DNA from: Phoronis australis
Lineage: Eukaryota; Phoronida; Phoronidae
Length of the DNA stretch: 64,000 nt
Direction of reading: 5' to 3'
Assembly (NCBI GenBank): GCA_002633005.1
Contig: NMRA01000147.1
Coordinates: forward strand, 432,001 to 496,000
Below the pieces are notes generated by a model. It searched no databases, had not been told where the DNA came from, and worked only from the letters and a program-made list of their open reading frames with translations. Shown here piece after piece: positions 24,601-31,219 of the stretch. Each line of letters starts with the position of its first letter. Within the stretch, counting starts at the first letter, position 1. Position numbers and translations under genes: made by a program.

Positions 24601-27600
24601 CGGACGTCCGGATAGAGATGACAGCAATATGAATCCATGTATTAACATGTGGGCACATGAAGACTGTTTTAAAACATTTACATTAAAAAAGTAGACATCA
24701 AGATTTACATATTTACATAAGTAGGGAATGTGAACCACTAGCTTGTTCATGTGACAAAGGTCAAACCTTTAAATTCTCCGCTATAAGATAGACTTGTCTG
24801 ATAGTTTTCAAAGCTCCTATGTATACCTGAAACATTTTTTTTCAAAATGCAATCCTTGAGCATGTGCAAGAATGGAACTTTTTCTAGAATTTAATGAGAC
24901 TCACAAGACTAGTGCAAATGAAACTCATATCTGTCGCACTGGCTCATGACAATTTTTCCACACATATATGATAGTGATGTCCAAAATAAAGTCACAAGTG
25001 TGAGGCATGGTTTTTGCACTATTTTCATCCACAAAATTAAAAAAATGTTGAAAACAACATTCGATTTTAAAAAAGTTGTTCCTTGTCTATAAGCCCTAAT
25101 TCATATTAACTTAACTCGGTTCTGTATGGAGCGACGACGTAAACTGCGAAGTTAACTAAACCATTCATACCGTCTTCGATGGTTAACCAACATCGAAGTA
25201 AACAGTAGGTGGCGCTGCTGTCACCGAAGTAATCGCAAGGTAGCGTTGCATGCTAAGATTTTCTTAATGTTACAATTTGGGAAAATTTATATGTGCTAAT
25301 TGACATAAAACTTATTTTTAATTTGATTGGTGATTATTCCAACAAAATATAAGCAATTATTAGGGATGACACCACCCTTTAATTTTTGACAATAACAGTA
25401 GTGCCTGGTGGTAACTTCAATGAAACCGAAGTTGGCCATTCATATTGCACCGCAGCGTCGACGCTCCGCTGCTAAATACATCTATTTACTGCGAAGTTAA
25501 CTCGCGCAGTTAACTTCAATCCAGGATAAGTTAACTGTTCATACTGACTGCAGCTCCCCAAAACTTCGATGCGTTGATGTTAGTATGAAAGGGCCTTATG
25601 AATGCAGATAGGTAATAAAATTAGTTTTGAGATAGCCAGTTAGCAGAATACACAAACTCAATTACCCAGCAAGTTAACTATGAGCATATTGCCAAACGTG
25701 CTTGTAACTCGCACCTGCTCTCTCTAAAGTGCACTGCGTTTGGGGTTTTCTACCATCTCATAAGCTATGCAAAAAGTTTCTGACCCGCCAAGAAGTGCAC
25801 CTTTCGTAGGAAACTTGGCAATGATCATCCCGCAAGTCTGAGCAGCACGCCAGAAGCACCCTCGTGTAGCATCAAAAGGTTTTTGCAGTTTTCACACTAA
25901 TCTGTTAAAATATGTCTTTACGTGCAGATGGAAATGGAAAGAAAACACGTCGCGACGGGGTACAAACAGCAGTTGACTGACGCTGTTTCAGTAGTGCACT
26001 CATTATTTTAATGGCTTCCATAAGAGCATGTCTTTGTCAGTGCAAATCTCAATTAAGTACCTCTGCACAAGACGTTTAAACAAAAATGCCTCAGGTTTCA
26101 GATGTTATTGTCTTTGACTCTGACTGAAGTACAACCACAGAAAGTAAATGAGAAAACCTATTAATGACACGGTCTCTCCTATTATGTACTCACATATAAA
26201 TATTACACTTCTGGAAATGCTTAAATTAAGTAATAAAACACCTTAATTCCTCAGGCTTTTGAATGATGCACTTAAAGAGAAAAGCTGTCTACCTGGAGGT
26301 AAACATTTTTAAGCGTTATGTAACTCACTTGGCTTATGATAGTGAGTAACTTGGATAGACACCCCGCAGCTCAGCGTCTTCAAAAGCATTTTTGTGGATG
26401 TTGTATTGATTCGTTGAATAGCATGAACTTACTGATTGAAGAAATATTTGTCATTCTCAGAAACATCCAGTCTCACACCCACAATTTTTACAGATCACGA
26501 ACTTCGCAACTATCCGCATTCTAAAAAGCAATATTTTGCACACATATGGTTCAGTAAACCAGATCACGTGCACAAAGCACAGGCAGTTAGCATGCAAGAC
26601 CCAAACAGAGTCAAATGTAACACGTGACATCCTTAAGGTTTGCTATTCCACAAGAATCGTACTAGTTTGTGTAGGTACTATTGTAAATAATTATCAAGTT
26701 TGCTTTAGCTCAGAAAAAAAAAATAAAATGCAAATTAAAACACACAGGCAGAATGGGTAGTTGCAATGTTTTCATCCATTATACAGATTTTCAACCTTCC
26801 TGCTGTAGACAAAATGTTGATTCTGAAGCAGCAATGACCAATGTATATTCCATGAGGTGCACCAACTCACCGGACGCAGGGCCAGCTCTCCCAACTTCTT
26901 CTGGTAATACCTGTAGGTGTGAGAATCAGACTCCCAGCCTGAGGCGCGCATCTCAACCAGCTGCAAGAGGTAGGCACACAGTAGAGGTCTGGTCCTCATC
27001 TTACGCAGGATGTCTCTGAATGTATTGAAGTAGGAGTCCAGTTGGTCTGATAATGAAAAAGAGGGGACGTCTCTATGTATCTAGCATTTCCACCATGGTA
27101 AAGTCCTATGTTCTGGGGAGCTACTTATGCCAGCACAGTTGTTTCATGAGTCAGCATCATATAAAGAATTGCATAGGATTTTGTCAAAAACTTCTACAGC
27201 GCATCATTGTAAAAATGTCTAGCAATTTGCTGACATGGTGTTTAATAATGCTAGGCACACAATTGAGTCTGACGTAACCTACCCAAAAGGGACACATCTC
27301 CTAATTTTCAGATCAATCCTTCCGAGTGGTTTGGTGGAGAGAGTGGCAGGTGCCAAAAACTGACTTGAATAAGCTAGACAATAGGGGGTTCAGAGTCCAT
27401 CGAATAGGGATAGTGTTAATTGTCGTCACCTCAATAGCCCATTTTTTTAATTTTGTGAAAATCCATCGTTTGGCAGATGACAAGTGCCACTTGACAGCAC
27501 ACCAATATTTATATCTGCTTAAAATCGCCATCATGTGTTGTCGGCTTCATAGGAACCCACTTGCCAAATTTCACAAAGATCCTGCAAGCGACTTAGGAGA

Positions 27601-30600
27601 TATAGCATTGGATCCCAGATGGAGATGACGGCAATATTCACACACAAACATGCTCATGGATGCATAAAAACTATTTGCCAAATTTCTCGAAATCCTTCAA
27701 TTAAGTCCAAAGATACAGAAGCAAAGATAAAATCAAACTGCCATGGAGCAGTAGTCAGAACTCTCCATCTGTTCTCAAACTCTTAGGAATGCGTTTGTCA
27801 AATTTTATAATGATCCAGCAAGGAGTTAAGGAGATACAATCGCAGATTTCAAAAATGTTACTATGTAGAACCACAGTATTCAGACCGGTCTGACAAACAA
27901 CATCTATCATGCTCTAACATAAGTAGGAATATGTCTAATACGTACTTTCATAATGATCCTCTGAATGGTGTAGCGGATACAGAGGCAGAAGACAAGTAAC
28001 AAATTACAAAAATGGCCACTAGGTGGAGCAAATAGGTCGAACCCACCTCAAAATGTAAAGGAACTGTCATTTCCATAATAGAATTTCAAACCTATTTGCC
28101 ATATGTCATTAAAAACATCAAGGAAGTAAAAAGATACAGAGGAAAACATAAAAGAAAAATTGCGTCTAAGGGGCCCAGCAGTGGTCAGATTCGTCCAAGT
28201 CAAGATCAGCCATTGTCACATTTCAAAAAGGTCTTGTAAAGGGTTAAAGCGTTACACTCACAAATACATAAGACAAAACTGCTGCTAGGAGGCACCACAA
28301 TAGTCAGTTCCATCAAAAATCAATCCTCTGAACAGGAATACATTAGCCAATTTTCATAATGGTGTGGCGGATAGAGAGGCGGACCCCATAAAACGGACCA
28401 CAAAATAATAAAAATAGCCATTAGGAGACACAGACTCCATTGTATCTGCTCAAAATCATGCATGTGTTGTCGCCATCTTTGTAGAAACATATTTTCAAAA
28501 TTTTGTGAAAATTCATGAAGGATCTGGGCAGATAATCAAATGTAAAAAATTAAAATTGCCTCTTAGGGGCACACCAGTATTCAGAACTGTCTGAAAATCA
28601 CTATTGTGTATTGTCAGCTTCATAGGAACACTCATGCCGAATTACATAAAGTTCCTGTAAGCAGGTTAGGAGATACAGCAGTGGATGCCAGATGCCTGGA
28701 CAGAGATGACGGAAATAGACATCAACTTATGCATATGTTGGTGCATAAAAATGGTCACTAGGTGGCGTAGAATATGTTGCATTCGTTTGTGTCTATTGAA
28801 AATGGAAAGACATTGTTGCCTCGTTAACAGAAACTTACAAAGTAATTGTAACAAAACATTTGCCACCAAGTTACAAATTTGGACCGTTTGTTTCTCTTAG
28901 AACAATTAACTAAGAGTTTAATACCCTGAAAATTGAGTGTCAGCGTTTCAGATGCAAGACAACGAAGTTCGATTGCACCATGGCATGATATTAAACAAAT
29001 GCTACCAGTTTTACTGATTGTTCATTAATACTTTCACCAAGATCCCTCTAATAACATGTGTTTAGACAAATTCGAACCAGTGCCATAACCAACATATGGC
29101 ACTGTATAATGCTGTCCTAACTTGTTCAGGGTTCACTTTCTTCATGTCTATTTGAATATTAAGAGTAGTATGGTATGTTAAACAGCCCTCTACTTAGCGA
29201 CCTGCAGGTTGCCAATGCGAACTCAGATTGAGTCTGGGGGAGCTGGGAAAAATCTGAAGTCTACTAGCCAGCAATGCAAATATTAAAGTCAGACAATAGT
29301 TCCCCATAAATTCATTTCAAAGTTCGTGACGACTTTCAAACTTTAAATTATTAACAGTTTTCCTAGATTCATTACCTTTGATTCACAATTGTTCCATTTA
29401 TTTCGTGAAATCGTTGCATTTGGCACAGAGTGAGAACATATCAAATACGCGCTTATAGAACAACATGCAGGAAGTAAATAGATAGAAGTTGGAATTGTTT
29501 GTCAAATGTCAGGCCAGATCAGTGAAATACGCGCCACCAGTGTATGTTATCATCTGCATTCTGTGGTTATATTTACTGTGAGAAATTGGAGAAGTACAAG
29601 GTATCTGTAAAAATACTACTGAGAATGCAGCATGTTGCGAACATACGATGACGGAACTTATACGCCGGATTGGCAACCTGAGATTCTGAGGCTTCATTTG
29701 GCGACCTCAAATTTCATTTGGCGACCTCAGATTTTTGCCAGGATGCCAAATGCAACTTGGAGTTAAGCTAGGCGTTGAGCGCTATCAATGAATTTATGCC
29801 GATATCTCAAATGAGCAAATTAAGGAATGAATTAATTATCAGTCACAGATCATGAAAGCTTTTTTGAGTTCCGCTAACTGTGAATAGTTTGGGAAAGGTT
29901 ACCAGACTTGAACCTTTTGTTGAGATCTACCAAGTAAAATTTGGAAATGACATGAAAATTCCTGAACATTTTGTCAAGATTTACAATATCAGATTCTAGA
30001 ATTGTTGAAACACTTTGCCGAGCTCTTCTAAGCCGAATTGTATCAGATTTGAAAGGTTGAATTCGTGATGCCAGTATTTACAATATGAATCGCAGAAAAA
30101 ATGGATATTTTATACCTTTCATGACAGTTTCCAGCTGTGCTCCGTGTTCTTTCAGCAAATCAGTGACCATCCTAGCTTCCTTGTAGGGGGCGCTGTCATT
30201 ATATATCTCTTTCACCAGCGAGTCAAGTTGTGTTATGGTGTCCAGGAGCTCTGGGGGAACTACAAATGAACAGCAACCAGAAGAAATTTAGTCTACCTCA
30301 CAACAAGGGACAGACACACAATTAATGACCAGGTCCCCGATATTAGTCACCATCCTTCTAATTGCAGTAACTGACCAGATCATGATCTCTGACCTACACC
30401 CAGCCTCGTGGACATAATACCAACCCTGCATCTAATCTTGTGTGAGAGATTGCAGGTCATTACCACTTTAAAGGTGCGGGATTGGAATTAGATGCATGGG
30501 ATAAGTCTGGTGTCCACATATGGAGCATCTTTGGTAGATACATAGAGTCTATAATATCACATTGTGCATCAAGCACTAGCTTGTCCAGGAAAAGAGATCG

Positions 30601-31219
30601 GGCAACTTGAGTGGTTTGCTAGCTTGAAATATGCTGGCAATCTTTAAAGAAACCATGAAGTTGTAGGCAATTACATCACTTGTGGACGCCACAGGCTGCT
30701 GATCTTATTCTATAGATAATCAGACCTATCCCAAACACACTGGGGGCGGCAAAAGTATTTTTCGAATACTCACTTTGAAAGTTTTTAAATAGCATATTTG
30801 AATAGTCTATGAAAAATATACATGGTTAGGCTTTAAAAATTAATTGCAAATCAGTCAAGAATTGTGACTTTTACAACCAAAAACTCTTAACCAGCAGGAA
30901 GCAGTTGGATTTTGAGGTAAGCCAAATGTCGTACAATTCTTGGCATGGCAGGTACTGGACACAGAAGACAGTCTGCCATACTCCAAACTGAAGACTTTCT
31001 ACCTTGATGGGTTTTCACCAGTGAAAACGTTTTAACTTATGAAGTGTTTAGTGAAAGTAGGAGTTAACAGAAACCAGCACAACAGACAAGACTATTCGTT
31101 TCACCTTCAGGAGAATTAGTTCGCCCGGGCTTTTCTCTTTCAGCGACTGTACAATCCTTCAATGGCCGTGGCTTCACCAGCTTCTTCATGCGGACACCTC
31201 GACCACGGCTCGATATCAT
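557..31219 (-). CDS. mxt: Mextli-like eIF4E-binding translation factor (MIF4G + KH), 14 exons, 3' end off window
   Basis: Rebuilt by joining GT..AG exons at 31219-31105, 30259-30116, 27046-26871, 21311-20347, 18896-18883, 14423-14302, 13280-13063, 12516-12458, 12152-12050, 11469-11415, 9993-9718, 8377-8312, 3103-2975 and 698-557. They total 2584 nt, giving 861 codons in one frame, and each exon length fits the phase on both sides. Residues about 40-130 resemble the C-terminal helices of MIF4G domains (MRASGW near residue 119 matches the FRAAGW-type end seen in SLIP1/MIF4GD). Residues about 590-655 form a KH domain with the GPSG loop. The order MIF4G, KH, tail is that of Mextli, known in flies and worms to bind eIF4E through its C-terminus and to promote translation in the cytoplasm. 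No Y-x4-L-hydrophobic motif is obvious in the part present, so the eIF4E-binding segment is probably in missing 3' exons. The N-terminal half of a standard MIF4G fold (about 200 residues) is not seen: it may be absent, or an exon may have been missed. The family call is from pattern recognition, not a search. Confidence 0.72.
1643..2112. mobile_element. MITE family A, copy 1 (TIR AAGGCCYTTTCATACT)
   Basis: The left end AAGGCCTTTTCATACTGAC is matched in inverse orientation by the right end GTAAGTATGAAAGGCCCTT. The interior has several short inverted GTTAACTTCGAT/ATCGAAGTTAAC-type motifs. A second copy lies at about 25090-25598 in another intron. There is no coding capacity, so it looks like a non-autonomous DNA transposon; the superfamily is unknown. 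Confidence 0.7.
2177..2421. mobile_element. MITE family B, short copy (CAGGGCTTGGAAT ends)
   Basis: Begins CAGGGCTTGGAATGACC and ends GGTCAAG-free but inverse-matching AATTCCAAGCCCGG. It has the same termini as the larger elements at 10785 and 19502 but a different A-rich interior, so it is probably an internally deleted relative. No clear target duplication. Confidence 0.6.
2975..3103 (-). CDS. mxt: Mextli-like gene, exon 13
   Basis: A 129-nt exon of 43 codons, phase 0/0. The acceptor is TTTTCTTCACCCAG and the donor GACAAG/GTACTG. It encodes EAKEVLMSYFLSNERSPADV and ends EDSSSIADK. The open frame extends upstream to about 3190, where another AG (TGAGTTCAG) could lengthen the exon by about 16 codons, so the 5' border is tentative. 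Acidic/Ser-rich content matches exons 11 and 14. Confidence 0.6.
3860..4215. repeat. Degenerate tandem array, about 50-bp unit
   Basis: The phrases TACGACACTGTCACTCTGAAATAG, split here by variation, and ATTGATACAACGACACCAT recur at least six times between 3860 and 4205 (for example at 3867, 3947, 4022, 4064, 4102 and 4140). Units are imperfect. It is non-coding and lies inside intron 12. Confidence 0.6.
5700..6420 (+). repeat. Repeat cluster with four CTCF-like cores
   Basis: Four tandem-like modules of about 145-160 bp carry GCCACCAGGGGGC (5742), GCCACTAGGAGGCAC (5884), ACCACTAGGTGGTGC (6045) and GCCACTAGGGGGCAC (6190). Each is followed by AGTAGTC-like text, a TCCGTCCGAAAA-like segment, and an AATTTCATGAACAT-like segment. 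The cluster ends in a hairpin-forming ATAAATATGTGGGCGC near 6380. Confidence 0.75.
8312..8377 (-). CDS. mxt: Mextli-like gene, exon 12
   Basis: A 66-nt exon of 22 codons, phase 0/0, with acceptor TTCCTATTAG and donor GATGAC/GTAAGT. It encodes SKADTTLLPTVTATFASSVL then DD. It is short and featureless, but both splice sites are good and the frame fits its neighbours. It could be an alternative cassette. Confidence 0.62.
8800..9020 (-). repeat. Dispersed repeat family C, copy 1
   Basis: Shares with 19190-19400 the blocks TTGACCAATCA, GCATTCTTGACA, AAACTTATTG, and TTTGTTTGTTGACTTTTMGC followed by a GGGCGGRGCTTG end. Two copies lie in different introns of the Mextli-like gene. There is no coding potential and the class is unknown. 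Confidence 0.65.
9718..9993 (-). CDS. mxt: Mextli-like gene, exon 11
   Basis: The exon is 276 nt, exactly 92 codons, phase 0 on both sides, with acceptor ACAATTTCAG and donor GAGAG/GTAGGC. It begins YVKYKTPCTELDDFLSIG and ends SMSIICGE, is rich in Ser, Gly and acidic residues, and is probably unstructured. No motif is recognised. Being an exact multiple of three it could be skipped without a frameshift. Confidence 0.72.
10785..11283. mobile_element. MITE family B, full copy 1 (hAT-like ends)
   Basis: Begins CAGGGCTTGGAATGACCAAT and ends AATTCCAAGCCCTG, a perfect terminal inverted repeat of at least 13 bp. It is flanked by TCAACT on both sides (10779-10784 and 11284-11289). The 500-bp GC-richer interior is nearly the same as the copy at 19502-19992 and carries no transposase. 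CAGGG termini suggest hAT, though hAT normally makes 8-bp duplications. Confidence 0.75.
11415..11469 (-). CDS. mxt: Mextli-like gene, exon 10 (KH C-terminal helix)
   Basis: The acceptor is GCGTATTACAG and the donor GAGAAG/GTTAAG. It encodes KAVEVIDDVLNKNVNPEK, the classic final helix of a KH domain (xKAVExIxxxL). Its frame is fixed because the other two contain stops. It leaves phase 0, agreeing with exon 11. Confidence 0.72.
12050..12152 (-). CDS. mxt: Mextli-like gene, exon 9 (KH GPSG loop)
   Basis: The acceptor is CACTCACAG. It encodes LLGPSGDRLKVVGQLTGTT followed by IDIQERRG: the helix, GxxG loop (GPSG), second helix and second strand of a type I KH domain, which binds single-stranded RNA or DNA. 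The acceptor side is secure. The donor is uncertain: the phase needed by exon 10 is met only by TTT/GTCTTA at 12050, a weak site, and gives ISVST joined to KAVEV. A stronger-looking GAG/GTGGAG is in the wrong phase unless a further small exon exists. Confidence 0.68.
12458..12516 (-). CDS. mxt: Mextli-like gene, exon 8 (start of KH domain)
   Basis: The acceptor is CCTTTTAG; the donor is read as AGGT/GTAAGT. It encodes RLPDVKYQYKIFVKSEKMDR, the first strand and helix start of the KH domain (YKIFVKSEKMDR leads into the GxxG loop in exon 9). The alternative donor two bases up (AG/GTGTAA) would put exon 9 out of frame with an immediate stop, which decides the site. Confidence 0.72.
12528..12801. 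repeat. 22-bp minisatellite in intron 7
   Basis: About a dozen tandem units of AATTACAAAATGAACAGAATTC with small variants (AAAGG for AAATG, ACATAATTC for ACAGAATTC, and shortened 15-nt units at the left). It lies only 12 nt from the exon 8 acceptor, so length changes could affect splicing. No reading frame is implied. Confidence 0.9.
13063..13280 (-). CDS. mxt: Mextli-like gene, exon 7 (triplicated acceptor)
   Basis: Using the nearest acceptor (TTTTTTTTCACAG), the exon gives 72 codons plus 2 nt: KPAGPTTSSPCKRSSSEHK, a Ser-rich run, then SLTEEYQRLAAPGGD and GLGLVENLAPV. The donor is GTTAG/GTTGGT. Two further copies of the acceptor plus exon start lie just upstream at 13352 and 13425. Using the middle one adds 24 in-frame codons; using the outer one meets a stop. 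Basic/Ser-rich content suggests a flexible linker in front of the KH domain. Confidence 0.7.
13281..13425 (-). repeat. Tandem copies of intron 6 acceptor plus exon 7 start
   Basis: Two extra units of about 72 and 70 nt lie directly upstream of exon 7. Each has a pyrimidine-rich CACAG acceptor followed by AAGCCA or AAACCA and a decayed copy of the first 19 codons of exon 7. The outer copy still reads KPIGPTSSPYKRSSSDHK then stop; the middle copy has lost a base and is out of the original frame, but is open through to exon 7. Confidence 0.8.
14302..14423 (-). CDS. mxt: Mextli-like gene, exon 6
   Basis: The acceptor is TTGATTTTCAG and the donor GTTAAG/GTTTAG. It encodes 40 codons, TNDSSIVVFEVTGDSRNRNR then AIHLVADRC. 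The strand-helix pattern (VVFEVTG followed by RAIHLVADRC) resembles the last strand and helix of a KH-type fold, but no GxxG loop precedes it, so a second KH domain is not claimed. It leaves phase 0. Confidence 0.7.
14617..15083. mobile_element. Palindrome of two inverted Penelope-type 3' ends
   Basis: Arms of about 220 bp meet near 14845. Each arm, read outward, encodes ENWFSRKVKESIYIKTNK then a decayed NxDQGLQL and a NDVI segment. This is the typical C-terminal end of Penelope-like (GIY-YIG) retroelement proteins. Both arms have the same in-frame stop in place of the Arg of NRDQG. Penelope-like elements are known to occur in inverted or partly tandem arrangements. Confidence 0.7.
15955..16026 (-). 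other. tRNA-like SINE head (A box TAGCTCAGTGG, B box GGTTCGATTCC)
   Basis: Read on the minus strand it gives GGGTCTGCAGTAGCTCAGTG, then GTAAGAGC, an anticodon-like loop CCAGCAA and GTGGTTCGATTCCCAGGG. The acceptor stem is incomplete and the anticodon stem has mismatches, so this is a SINE head rather than a working tRNA gene. Confidence 0.55.
16149..16216 (+). other. tRNA-like SINE head, plus strand
   Basis: GGGTCCTCATTAGCTTAATG, GTAAGAGC, loop CTGGCAA, then GTGGTTCAACTTCCAGT. It is the mirror partner of 15955-16026 but more diverged in both internal promoter boxes. Confidence 0.5.
16380..16900 (+). repeat. CTCF-like repeat modules, degenerate
   Basis: Modules with GTCACTAGGTGAC (about 16551), TCAATAGAGGGCAC (about 16669) and GCCATTAGGGGGCAC (16775), separated by the same phrases as at 5.7-6.4 kb (AAATCCAAGTGAAAAT, TTCATGAAGATCCATCAA). 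Ends in a short CACA microsatellite near 16800-16830. Confidence 0.65.
18883..18896 (-). CDS. mxt: Mextli-like gene, 14-nt microexon 5
   Basis: The 14-base exon lies between a good acceptor (TTTTGTGTGTCCAG) and a consensus donor (GTAAGT). It adds Lys-Lys-Asp-Ala-Glu-Lys across its two junctions. Without it, joining exon 4 to exon 6 shifts the frame and gives a stop within about five codons; with it the frame is restored. Phase need and two strong splice sites are the only evidence, so another small exon in the 5.9-kb interval is possible. Confidence 0.5.
19502..19992. mobile_element. MITE family B, full copy 2 (hAT-like ends)
   Basis: Same orientation and interior as the copy at 10785-11283, with the same CAGGGCTTGGAAT/ATTCCAAGCCCTG ends. 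Flanks share AATTT. It sits in the intron between microexon 5 and exon 4. Sequence similarity between the copies is high, so they are probably young. Confidence 0.75.
20347..21311 (-). CDS. mxt: Mextli-like gene, exon 4 (long Ser-rich linker)
   Basis: This is a 965-nt exon of 321 codons plus 2 nt. The acceptor is GTGACTTCAG and the donor AAGAA/GTAAGT; reading through the donor would meet a stop at once. The protein is Ser/Asn/Asp-rich, with few hydrophobic stretches, and probably disordered. It ends in a basic patch (WRKSLRMDREKRTRPAAAKK). No domain is recognised. The length of open frame and the matched phases on both sides support it as real coding sequence. Confidence 0.72.
23770..24660 (+). 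repeat. CTCF-like repeat cluster
   Basis: At least six modules: CCATTAGATGGTG (23838), AACTAGGGGGCACAGCAG (23970), GCCACTAGGGGACGCCAC (24063), GGCCACTAGGTCCTGC (24197), TCACCAAGTGGCGC (24343) and GCCAATAGGGGACAGAGC (24464). The phrases between cores match those at 5.7 and 28 kb. Ends with the GGACAGAGATGACAGC-type tail and a CCATGTATTAACATGTGG hairpin. Confidence 0.7.
25090..25598. mobile_element. MITE family A, copy 2
   Basis: Near-identical layout to 1643-2112: left end AAGCCCTAATTCATATTAAC, right end TTAGTATGAAAGGGCCTT. Both contain AACTGCGAAGTTAACTAAAC-like and ATCGAAGTAA motifs. No coding capacity. Confidence 0.7.
26871..27046 (-). CDS. mxt: Mextli-like gene, exon 3 (end of MIF4G-like domain)
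   Basis: The acceptor is CATTATCAG and the donor CGTCCG/GTGAGT. It encodes 58 codons, including FRDILRKMRTRPLL and LVEMRASGWESD, followed by a Tyr/Lys-rich stretch YRYYQKK. The pattern LxxLVEMRASGW..D..TYRYY is the typical C-terminal end of MIF4G domains in the SLIP1/CTIF/PAIP1 group, where FRAAGWK and HKYYY occur at the same place. It leaves phase 0, matching exon 4. Confidence 0.78.
27047..30115. other. Intron 2: repeat cluster plus unique AT-rich sequence
   Basis: 27290-28870 is the CTCF-like cluster. 28900-30100 is AT-rich with no exon. The phrase CATTTGGCGACCTCAGATT recurs at 29690-29735 as a short direct repeat. Confidence 0.45.
27290..28870 (+). repeat. Long CTCF-like repeat cluster
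   Basis: About ten modules in 1.6 kb. Readable cores include CCACTAGGTGGAGC (28015), TGCTAGGAGGCACCAC (28285), GCCATTAGGAGACAC (28418), GCCTCTTAGGGGCACACC (28557) and GTCACTAGGTGGCGTAGA (28754). Module spacing is about 130-150 bp. It lies in intron 2, 4 kb downstream of the gene start. Confidence 0.7.
30116..30259 (-). CDS. mxt: Mextli-like gene, exon 2 (MIF4G-like helices)
   Basis: The acceptor is CATTTGTAG and the donor AAAG/GTATAA. It encodes 47 full codons starting PPELLDTITQLDSL and ending QLETVMK. The sequence is amphipathic and alpha-helical throughout. The end aligns by eye with the MIF4G helix that precedes the domain's last two helices. It enters at phase 1 and leaves at phase 1. 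The coding text also contains AGCGCCCCCTACA, a CTCF-like core read on the minus strand. Confidence 0.75.
31105..31219 (-). CDS. mxt: Mextli-like gene, coding exon 1 (start codon)
   Basis: The start is the ATG at 31219-31217, preceded on the minus strand by an in-frame TAA nine codons upstream, so no longer N-terminus is possible within this exon. It encodes 38 residues beginning MISSRGRGVRMKKL, basic and Arg/Gly-rich, ending NSPE, and leaves phase 1. The donor is GAAG/GTGAAA. Joining to exon 2 makes a Val codon across the junction. The 5' UTR and promoter were not resolved. Confidence 0.7.

Larger units (their letters stand above)
21312..26870. other. Intron 3: repeats only
   Basis: 5.6 kb. 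Holds a CTCF-like core at about 22380 (TGCCACTAGGGGTGCTGC), the repeat cluster 23770-24660, and MITE family A copy 2. A foldback-like pair lies at 21740-21840 (CATCTTGGTTCT and AGAACCAAGATG). No exon was identified. Confidence 0.5.

Noticed and set aside
23961-24615. Overlapping plus-strand frames in the repeat cluster as small proteins
   Set aside because: They follow the repeat modules and recur with stops in other clusters; they are non-coding.
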